DNA from: Diploscapter coronatus
Taxonomy: Eukaryota; Nematoda; Chromadorea; Rhabditida; Rhabditidae
Length of the DNA stretch: 64,000 nucleotides
Direction of reading: 5' to 3'
NCBI GenBank assembly: GCA_964036155.1
Contig: OZ038422.1
Coordinates: 9,075,201 to 9,139,200, forward strand
Positions within the stretch are counted from its first letter, which is position 1, and each line of letters begins with the position of its first letter. Shown here in pieces: positions 54,772-64,000 of the stretch. A program made the position numbers and the translations under genes. The notes beneath the pieces are model-generated. The model saw only the letters and a list, made by a program, of their open reading frames with translations. It searched no databases and was not told where the DNA came from.

Positions 54772-56765
54772 ATCTGAAAATCAAGACCGATTGATGAAAC
54801 AGGACATTTTCGTTAGCCTATTCGAGAATAAGATCTCGAAATTCAATATTTTTTGACAAAGAAATCAAAAACGAAATTGGCATTTGTAAAAAGAATAGAA
54901 TTTTAGTGCAGGAATTAGAGGGCGTCGATCTAGCCAAGTCGAAATTCATTTTGATTTGGGTATTTGTAGAATTTGAGAATCCTACAGTGTTCGCAGGCCT
55001 TTAAAACCATCAACGCCAAAATTGAAAAAAAAAATCATTCGCGCTCTAAAATAACGAAAATAAAATTAACAGATACTTCATTGAGGTTATGCAACTCGAT
55101 ATTTCTGCAACAATAAAAATACACAAAACAATAAAACTTTATTTTTCTCTGAAAAAATATTCTGTGACCATATCCAAAGAAAAAAACAAACTGAAATCGA
55201 ATAAAGTCGGATATAGAAAATCTGCAGGGAATAAGTGAATAGAATAAGGCTGACGGTAGAAAAGAGCGAAGGAACGATCACTTTTGTGGAAGATTATTGA
55301 TCACTACTCTCAAGAATGAATCTAAAACAGTAATATCGAAAATTCACAGGTGCGAAAAATTGAAATCCCCAGTGATAAAGTAAATGGTTTGGCCGATGTT
55401 TTAAAAGTATGCCCACTTGAAAATAATTTGGCAATTACAAAATGCTGCATCTGGAAAATTTTCCAGATATCAAAGAAAAAGTAGAACCCCAAACGCAAGA
55501 AAAAGACACCAAAGAATATGATTCCATAAACATAACACCTGTAACGAAAAGTGAATAAAATGGATGGATAATGAAAATCACAATTCACCAAAGATTTATG
55601 AGAAATTTGAACGGAATTTCAACTATTCACCTTTAAAAAATTGAATTTCCATTTAAATTTTGAAGCAAAACCCCAAAATATCACAATTCCAAGTCATGCA
55701 TAGCACTTACTGCAAAGCAAAATTCAGAATACGGAATTAACTAGCGGTCCGAGTTTTGAGTTACAATAATCTTGAGCTTATAATTTCAAAAATTGTTGGG
55801 AATAAGCTGAATACTAGAAATTTGCGCATTTTCCATTTTCAAAAAAGCAGTGCTGAAGAGGGTTTTCAAAAGTTTGGATTAGTTGCTGTAACTTAAACTT
55901 CTTCTATAAAAACTGATACGGATAAAAGAAAAATTGAAAAAAATCCGAATTTTGAGTTGATTTGTGATTGGTAGAGGATAGAGGATAAGGCGAAGAATCG
56001 GACAAGAATGAACTACAACTCGTTGTTGGGGAGGTTTGAGCATCGGCAATTAGATTTGCAAATATGGACGATTTTCGAATGAAATAAAAAATATCAATCG
56101 GGATATGAAGAAGAGGATGACTCGAAATAACGATGGAATATTATGCTCGGGAAAATCTAATAGGATATCGGGCGACAAACTGCAAAAAAACAAGACAACA
56201 AAACGAAATAGTATAAGGCAGAGTAGGGCAAAAATTTCGTATTTTCCTCTTAAATACTATCTAGTCGTCTTGTTTTTTTCCAGGTTGCCGTATCAGGCAA
56301 TATCGTTAATTCAGAAATCATAGACTTTTTAGAAGGTCGTTGAAAAATTAACGATACGTGAATCATTCCATAAAATCTAATCGAAATTACCGCTTTAACT
56401 AGCTAGAATTAGTACCAATTAAATTATGCAGGAGGTTAATGAGTAAAATTGAAAAAGTACCCAGATAAGTTGTTGGCTAACACAGACGAATTGACCTTAC
56501 TGGAATGTGGCTGTTTACTCGTTGTCAGACATTCTCAGAATAAGAACACTGATTTTTTGGAAACATTCTTTGAAAAGTAGCCTGGAAACGCATGGCATAT
56601 TGGCACATAAATGCACGAAAGTAACGATCACATTGCTTCTTCAATTTCTCGATCTATTTCCATGTCAGCATATCATGCGTTTTTCAAGTGACCCATTGCT
56701 TGAATGAAGAAAAAATAATTGTATTCTGAGAATATCTTCTGTTCTAATGACTTATCTCCATTTCT
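54772..56765. other. Intergenic region between AAA ATPase and convertase genes
   Basis: Two kilobases of AT-rich sequence between two genes on the same (minus) strand. Should contain the convertase 3' UTR and the ATPase promoter. No gene or repeat could be supported. Confidence 0.45.
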
Positions 56766-59250
56766 CTAGAGATCCCGTAACATGATGTCCTTGTCGTAAA
56801 CTCGATCCTCCTCGTCTGAATCTGAGGCCTCCATCAAATGCACCCTGTCTGTCTCGCTGTTGTAGTGCGGCAGGGGGGTGTAACTAAATATGAATGGAAT
56901 AATAAACAACAAATTTTCAAAGGATATGAATATTGAAGACAATCTCGTTGATAAAATAATTTTCTGTTGTCATTAGCTGATTAAAACTGACATCAGCCTG
57001 ATCAGTGGGTATTCATCAAGAGCTATGATCACGATAATTCATAAGGAAAGATGTTAAGAAATTGCGAAATAAAAATTAAGAGACGACAAATTTTGAACTT
57101 ACACTGCTCCAGACGTTTCTTCCTTGGTGCAGTAGTAGAAGAGGCATCCGAAGAGAAGGAAGACAGTGGCAACGACCAGCACCCAGGCAAACGAGAAGAA
57201 GAATGAAGAATGAGGTCTAGAATGATCGGGATAGTGTGCGTTCGGGGAGCAGTCCTCTGAAAGTAGACAAAAATCACAATCTTCAGCAAAAATAGCTGAA
57301 TTTTAGAATTGGTGATATGCGTTTTTCAGACTATAATGTAAAATGGGATGACGCGATAACGAGACTTAGCTTAACCACATATTATTTCTCCCTATTTTCA
57401 CCCGATTCCTACCCCTAACTAGAATGTATGCCACTGCGCATCACAATTTTTAAACTAGGGTATTTCTAGACATAACTGCTTTAAGTCTACTTTTCTATGA
57501 AAAACTCATATTACAGAGAGGAAAATTATGGCAAAATTTAACTGAAAATTTGCAACATCAACTAGGGATGACAAGTTTACTCAGGAATACCAACGAAGAT
57601 TCGAAGGAATGCTCAACTGATTCGAGACGTTAATTGCCAAATCCCGTGTATTTATTTAAAATGTCTTAAACTTTTGATAGAATGAAGTTAGTATTTGATA
57701 ATAATTTCTTCAATGAACTTATTACTTTGGTACGCAGTGACTGTCCTTTCCCCTAACTAATAGGTCTCGTTATTTAGAAATGATCAATTTTTATGACATT
57801 TTCTCTGGCCTTTTCACTAATTTAGAAAAGACATACTAACGAAACTGAATATTCTTACCGCAGCTAACATTCATAGTTCCCATCTGAGCCTCTCCCGTCA
57901 CACAGCAGGGCCTGCAATAACCAACTGACCGGTTGCCGTATCCCTTAGCGCATTGAATACAGCTCATAGGACCTGCAATTCAAATGCAATTGAAAACTTA
58001 TTCAAACAGAATTAAGTTTACCAGGTCCAGCACAGGTTTCACAAGCGTTGTCACAATTGCTGCACTTTCCGACAGTGTTGATGAAGTAGCCGGAACCGCA
58101 TTTGTCCTCTCGCAGAATGCATTTCGCTTGAAGGAGATTCGTTTCGTCTGAAAATATAAATCTCGAACTGTTCCTGAATGTTGTAAATGAGAAAGTTTAG
58201 TACACTATTTTATAATGGAAACATTTTAAGATGTGCATTGTGATATCATGAAAATCTCACAATATCAATAATAATTCACCCCGAAAATAGCTGCATGAAA
58301 TGGTAGAACTCCTTGAAAAATAGAATGTCCGGTTATGAATAAAATTTCGAATTAAATTAAACGCACAATCAGGAATGAGTCCTTCGGGGCATTTGTCGAC
58401 GCATTTTCCGTGGTCGAATTTGTGCGGATGTTCGAAATCGACCAGCAGCTGCGACCCGGGACACGTTTCACATAGCTAAACAACAACCAACTCAGCTCTA
58501 ATTAGTTTTGTTTTAGATCGAACGCTATTTTGTTAGTTTCGATGAAAAATGCAAATAAGATAATGAATTATACAAAATGTTGAAACCTCAGCCTGCGAAC
58601 AAGTGTGACAATTCTTGCTGCACATTTTGCACTTGTCGCCTTCCAAATAGTATGTATCGTCGCAATGAGATACGCATCTGTAATAAATTAATTTAATCGA
58701 TCAATCAATATTTTTTAGAATCACGTATTTTCTTTAAACTGCTTCCATTGAACTAATGAATTAAAGGTTGGTTTACTAATTTGGCTTCTTCATCTTTCTT
58801 CATATGGAAAATCAATCAATAAACCAGTCTTACTTGAATCCATTTCCAGCCTTGTTCCTGAGCGTCTGAGTGAGATGCTTGCATTTGAAACAAGTCGTGG
58901 CTGATTGGGATTCTGAAAATAAATAATTCAGAATATATCAAAAATACTAAACGAAAAATATCACATAATTGAACTTTAAATTAAAGTAGTGAGCATAATA
59001 ATTTGAAATATTGCATGAAATTTAGCATATATCGTTCATTAACTTTATCCTCCACTGCATTGAAAAATGCTAGACAAAGTATCGTTCGTTTATTTTTCAG
59101 GGATGATACGATTCATTTTCCTCGGGATATTTCGGTAATTATTGTTTAGAAGTCAACAAGAATAATACCTGTGCATCCGCCATCGCATTCAGCGTGACAA
59201 TTTCCAGCGGACGTCAAATCACCGAAAGATATCGGTTCCGTGTGATCCGT
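56766..59250 (-). CDS. Proprotein convertase (furin/BLI-4 type), Cys-rich membrane tail exons
   Basis: Eight exons: 59250-59169, 58912-58834, 58677-58587, 58475-58367, 58147-58022, 57972-57859, 57256-57103, 56883-56766; 290 residues, entered in phase 0. Furin-like cysteine repeats come first (NCHAECDGGCTG, CSKNCHTCSQ, CVDKCPEG, CSNCDNACETCAGPG). One transmembrane helix follows (FAWVLVVATVFLLFGCLF), then a cytosolic tail with YTPLP, the acidic cluster EASDSDEED and YDKDIML. An acidic SDSDEED cluster with tyrosine/hydrophobic signals is how furin-class convertases cycle through the trans-Golgi network and endosomes. The subtilase and P domains are not in the window and should lie upstream (above 64000), so identity rests on the tail architecture. 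Another Cys-rich type I membrane receptor remains possible. Confidence 0.7.
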
Positions 59251-62200
59251 CTAGAGAAAAGTATTTATTTCTTTAAAATTTTTCATGTCATCCATTTATT
59301 GATTTTATTTTATCGTTGTTATTTGACCGCTTCATACATTCATTTTCAATTCTTAACACACAAAGCAACTAAACAAGCATTATGATGTGCAGAAGCATGA
59401 CATATAGGCATAAAGCAAGTGGTATTTTATCTTTAATTCAACATTTAATCATCGTTTAATTTTAATTAACTTGAACAATTTATCAATCATTATTGATTTT
59501 TAATCACTTATCATCACTTTCGTCATCGTTTCTTACGATGTATTTCCGTTCATAAATTACACAGGGAAAAACCGTTTATTCAAGGCAAAAGCACTGCGCG
59601 AAATATCGAAAAGAATTAAATCGGCTGAAAAGTCATGAAAAAGAACGTTATTTTATATCCAGAAACTTGAAAACGCGTCATTCTGCATGATTTTTTAGTC
59701 GAATGAAAATAGAAATCGGAAAAATCGACTAGAACAATCAATCGAACAATGATAAATTGTGAGATTCAATTGTAGTTTCAAGATTTTATTTTAAATCCCA
59801 CAAATATCCTTGAAAAATAATCGAAAAGTTTATTCCTCAACAGAAAACGACTACCCGTCGATGAAAATTAAAAGGCATCTCTTATCGAAAAACGAGAAGG
59901 AAAAGGCGAATATCTAACATCACATTTTGAAAAAATGATGAAGATTGGAAATTTTCAGGTCAATTATAAATTTGCTTATCATCACCTACTGAAATAATAA
60001 ATTCGGAAAGGAAACGTATAGTTTGAACACTTTTGTCGATTTTATCATGTGTTCTTACAATAATAATAATTCCCATTTAGAAGCAATAGTAAAATCGACA
60101 GATTAATACAACTTTCTACAGCATTTCATTCGTTGCAAGATTTCTAGTCAGTCAGATTCAGATTTCCGACATTCTCGAAGAACTCTGCATCTTTGTGCCC
60201 TTCCCCTTCTTTCAGGTGCGTACCAAAATTCTTTGTTCTCGAAGCTAAAACATCATTTTCTAGCATTTTCTAAAATTCTAGTCATGAAAAATTTCATAAA
60301 AAAAAAAACGGCAAACGCACTGCAAAAGAGAAGAGATGCAGAGAAACCATGAGAAGAAGAAGAACACATGGGGTACTGTACAGAGGATATATAGGAGATA
60401 TCGATAGTTTTTAACGAATCCGATATTATTGAAATTCCGAATAACTTGCTCAGATTCGTCAAAGTTCGGTATCAAAACAATCATATTCGATACACTACAA
60501 ACTACAGAAATTCAATGCAATTCAAATCAACCATGGATAGAAGACAGTCTGCACACTTCCCTTCTTAGGTATTTGAACAATACATTTCACATTGCAGTAA
60601 CATGGCTACGGGATACTTTTAAATTTGGTCACTCAATAAACACATTTCAAATTGAATACTTCGAAATTTTAACTTGATTTTCCTGAAATACAAAGTTGCA
60701 AGGTTCATTAACTCCTTGAGAGATTGATTATCAGCACGAAATGATTGTAAAAATTTGGTCAAAATATTGGCATTTTTCTTTCGTTTTATCCGATTGTAAT
60801 AAAATGATTTCTTGCAACTGGTTTCCCACAACAATTTGACAATTTCAATTTTCCCAGTTTTTGCCGAACAAGTTTCCAAACAGCACATTGAAGTAGTACT
60901 TCATTCTGTGGAGGTTACTCTGCTGAGGGGAATCGGCGAGGGTTCCGGTCGGATCGCGAAGGCTGGAGGGCAGCATGTGACGCTGCCGCTCGCGAGCAGA
61001 AGCATGCTAAACCGACACTAATCACTGACTGATTCGAGGGAGCATTCCAGGGAACACATGTTACTGATCGAGGTTAGACGAGGGGGAAGGGAAAAGGGAA
61101 ACGGGAAACGGCAACGGCAACGGCAACGGCAACTACAATATTACGATATAGGGATCTATTGTCTTTCGCAATATGAGGGCATGATTTCTACAAAAAAAAA
61201 AATGTTGCGATTTGATAGAAATCGTGTCATAATATTGGGGAAAAACTATACAGTCAGTATCGTCATCTTGTTGTCGCCAAGAGGGAGGGATAGACGAGAA
61301 GAGGGAAGGGGAATGTGCAGATGCAATCGGTTTGGAAGAAATCCCAGAATGGTTTCCGATTTTTCCCAAAACCAACAAAATTATCGTATCAATGTCAATA
61401 GGGTGAAGGAATGGTAAATTTGTCTTGCATTCGAAGGAAATGAACTCGCAACAATTCAAGTATAACGAGCGAATCAATCATCTAAACAACTAAATTTAGG
61501 AAAAAGTGAAACGACATGCATCTTTTGCCAATTCGATTAGAAATTAGAAAATTAGAGTGATTCCGGAATTAAAAAAAAAGTCGAAGAAAATTGTGAATAT
61601 ATAAAAATTCCGGAGATAAATCATAAAAAAAAAAAATAGGAGAAAACCCGCACGAAAACGAATCGAGATGATGTGTATCAGTGGTCAGAAATTAGATAAT
61701 CAGAAATCAGAAAACTACACAGCAATGTTCCATTTCTATGAGTTGGCTAACCGGGATTTGACTCGTCAGTAAATTTGCGGAAGGGTTTCGCGATTTCTTC
61801 CGGAAAGTCTTGTTTCAAACAGGCACTTGCCATTGGAAAGATTCGAATGATTGGATTCGGTCATGGGCATTCCCCTGTCATGAGAATTGACACAACAAAT
61901 CGAAGGATGAAAGCTCTCTTATCACCGCCCACGCAAAGGATGAAATCGGAGAAATGAGAGGATATGCAGATTATGGAAGGAATGAGGACCCGCTGCGAGA
62001 ATAGCGATCAATGGTTATCATTATCATAAATTAGACAGTTCTACGCATGAATGTGTATCTGTAAAAGGCTCCTAATGACTAGAGTTGAGATGACAATTTC
62101 GACAATTCTATGGCTTTGAATTATCATTGATTCGCAGAACTGAGAGTTATTTCAAAAATGATCTTTGATGGTTCAATAGACTCAATTCTATGTTCCTCGC

Positions 62201-62251
62201 AGAATGTCGTCTAACAAGTGTTCCGCGAATCAACGAATAACATCTCTAATT
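59251..62251. other. Long intron or inter-exon region of the convertase gene
   Basis: Mostly AT-rich and non-coding. A GC-rich island at 60905-61020 stands out and on the minus strand follows a possible acceptor. A short hexamer tandem repeat lies at 61109-61133. Nothing else supported. Confidence 0.45.
61109..61133 (+). repeat. Hexanucleotide tandem repeat (CGGCAA)n
   Basis: About four direct copies of CGGCAA, preceded by a GGGAAA-rich run. Confidence 0.8.
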
Positions 62252-62542
62252 TCATTTTCTACCATCATCGTCTGCAGAAGCTCGTCGCTCTATGAGCTCA
62301 GTGCCAGCAAAGTTCTCTCCGCCGCACGCGATGAGCGTCACTCCCGAGGAGGAGGTGGATGGGGGTCCTTGAGACATTCGAGGTGCGTCGTCCTGCTCGA
62401 TGCCGTCGTAGGCAGCTGCTGACGGGTCGGACGAGGCAGAGGGCAAGGACTTGAAGGCGCTGCGACAGGCACAGATCGCCCCGATCACTACCAGGATTAC
62501 GACTGTGCCCTGCACGAACATCAGTGCCATTGGCAGCGAGAT
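62252..62542 (-). CDS. Alternative terminal exon of the convertase gene: short membrane tail
   Basis: On the minus strand a CTGCAG acceptor is followed at 62542 by an open frame of 96 codons, read in phase 0 like the other tails. It starts ISLPMALMFVQGTVVILVVI, a transmembrane helix, then GAICAC and a cytosolic tail with AAYDGIEQDDAP, a Ser-rich stretch and ERRASADDDGRK. It carries no cysteine repeats. It would give a membrane-bound convertase without the Cys-rich domain. Placement in this gene is inferred from strand, order, phase and tail type. It could be the last exon of another membrane protein. Confidence 0.5.
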   Translation of the reverse strand: MSLPMALMFVQGTVVILVVIGAICACRSAFKSLPSASSDPSAAAYDGIEQDDAPRMSQGPPSTSSSGVTLIACGGENFAGTELIERRASADDDGRK

Positions 62543-63651
62543 CTGCAGATCGAGGATTTCACACAGGGGTAGGGAGGGATTGGAGGACGATGGACAAAAG
62601 AGAAATAGTGGCATTACACCATCAACTTCCTTTGAACTATCGAAAGAGGTGTTTTAAATAAAACTATCAAGGAAGCAAAGTGACGAAGTGAAAATGCAAT
62701 TTGACACGACAATTCCCGAAGTTTTAACAGAAATCCGATAAGGTGATGGGAAAAGACACATAAATTCTGAAAAGTGCCCAAAGATCCCGTCCCAAAATGA
62801 ATGAATGTAAATGCGTATGAGTTTACGACGAAGGACAACCACAACGAAATGAGTACAACGATACATTCAGATGCGGGCTGCTCCTAACTCAGAAACGGAT
62901 CAAGTCAAGTCGGGTGAGACGATGGATATAATCAGGGCTCCTCACAGGTAAAACATATGTACGCCATGTGTCCGCTTCTTTGAGGAACCCTGCTAGATAA
63001 TGAAATCGTGCTCCCGTGCTAGTCCCCATTCAAATGCACAAGTGCCTGCCTGCTCTATTGCGAATTTTTCGAAGTTGGTATCGATGAGAATACCGTATCA
63101 TTTCATCAAGCTACGATATTAATCAAATGTTCATGAATTTCTTGATGGAATGATCCAAATGAAACAGAACATTGCATAAATTTGAAGAAAATAGTCCCGA
63201 AACGACCCAAAAATTGAAAAAAAAGATCGTCATTCAAGAACTTTGGGAGAACTCAAAATTGTACAACAGCAAAAATGAAACTTGAGAAGGAAAGGGCGTA
63301 TTCCCGAGCACTCACCGAATATATTCCTGTTCAGAAACCAGAAAAATAACGAGAAAAACATGCAAAAGATAACAAGAGTTTTGAGTAAATGGAAGAATTA
63401 TTGGGAAAAAGGGGGAGATCTAAGTTTGGATACATCCCTAGAGACTAGAGGAAAAGGTTGGGGCAGAACTGTGGTTCTAAAACGAACATTTCTCTTGCTA
63501 GCAATAAGATAATAACAAAATATTGAGCTGGACGATCATTGTGATCACTTTTTGTGATATAGAATATGGAAACGATGGAACGAGAATTATCCGTTCGACA
63601 TGATATTTTCTGTCTTTTGCACATATTGTCAGCTAGAAAATCGTCTCAGTT

Positions 63652-63906
63652 CTAGAACCGTCTGACTCGTCTGTGGTGCAGCATGTTGCGTCTCTGCTGC
63701 CAGAATCTCGGAGACCACACCCAGGTCTGGATTCGCGGATCGAAGATCCAAGTGCCCGTGTTGGAGAAAGCGGTGCGGGAGGGCGCTGTGTGAGGAATGA
63801 GTCGATTCCGCGATGGGAACTGGAACCGACTATTCGACTGGAATTGGCGCGGGATGGGCAGCTGTCGCACGCGGGAGATCGCCGTGGGACGCTTATAATG
63901 CTTCTT
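63652..63906 (-). CDS. Alternative terminal exon, basic soluble tail (same or upstream gene)
   Basis: A TTTCCAG acceptor is followed at 63906 by 84 codons in phase 0, starting KKHYKRPTAISRVRQLP, continuing TWIFDPRIQTWVWSPRFWQQ and ending RRVRRF. Strongly basic and Trp-rich, no membrane helix. If it belongs to the convertase it would make a secreted isoform; otherwise it ends a different minus-strand gene that starts beyond the window. Confidence 0.4.
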   Translation of the reverse strand, partial: KKHYKRPTAISRVRQLPIPRQFQSNSRFQFPSRNRLIPHTAPSRTAFSNTGTWIFDPRIQTWVWSPRFWQQRRNMLHHRRVRRF

Positions 63907-64000
63907 CTGGAAACGAGGATGCCTTTGAGTTCAGGCAGAGGGAAAACTTTTGAATATCACATAATAGATAGGTTATAATAGCGGAAAGATGCAATGAGCA

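Noticed and set aside
61058..61417. 119-codon plus-strand frame with an RQRQRQ run
   Set aside because: Produced by the hexanucleotide repeat and purine-rich DNA; composition not gene-like.
63673..63978. 101-codon plus-strand frame at the right edge
   Set aside because: Antisense to the better supported minus-strand terminal exon, which has a clean acceptor.

Overview
This is a nuclear window from an invertebrate animal, most likely a nematode. Every gene is cut by many spliceosomal introns with TTTCAG-like acceptors. The bHLH-PAS gene resembles nematode AHA-1 more than other ARNT proteins, including its start (exon 1 plus a GKYARM segment) and its PAS-B region. One gene set has 41-58 nt introns of the kind common in nematodes. 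I cannot name the species. All gene models were assembled by hand from the sequence. Each complete model was checked by adding exon lengths: the sum is divisible by three and the reading is open, apart from one stated nonsense codon.

Layout. (1) 1-5938 (+): 3' part of ZFR, a zinc-finger/DZF RNA-binding protein. (2) 7749-11060 (+): ARNT/AHA-1. (3) 11797-13104 (-): mitochondrial ribosomal protein L43, sharing a 305 bp divergent promoter with (4) 13410-15787 (+): an ABHD4/5-type alpha/beta hydrolase. (5) 17217-18483 (+): an intact F-box/kelch gene with tiny introns. (6) 19690-27304 (+): a 25-exon anoctamin (TMEM16) whose introns are full of foldback and TIR elements. (7) 29262-32127 (+): a chimeric kelch gene with a new N-terminus. 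It sits just behind a roughly 260 bp copy of the SPT16 upstream region and carries a mariner-type foldback element in its last intron. (8) 33057-34305 (+): a third F-box/kelch copy with one nonsense codon. (9) 35814-43048 (+): FACT subunit SPT16, 27 coding exons. (10) 46123-46747 (+): a small secreted cysteine-rich protein. (11) 47945-54771 (-): an AFG2/SPATA5-family double AAA ATPase with a degenerate first ATPase site. (12) 56766-63906 (-): 3' exons of a furin/BLI-4-type proprotein convertase. There are three candidate alternative C-termini, all entered in the same reading phase. The catalytic part lies beyond the right edge.

Most single-copy genes here serve general cell functions: RNA binding, transcription, chromatin, mitochondrial translation, AAA ATPase, lipid hydrolysis. 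The dynamic part is 15.8-35.8 kb. There a small F-box/kelch family has been duplicated around the anoctamin gene, one member has been rebuilt as a fusion gene near a second copy of the SPT16 promoter, and several families of short non-autonomous DNA transposons and a tRNA-derived repeat have settled. This region holds the strongest candidates for something undescribed.
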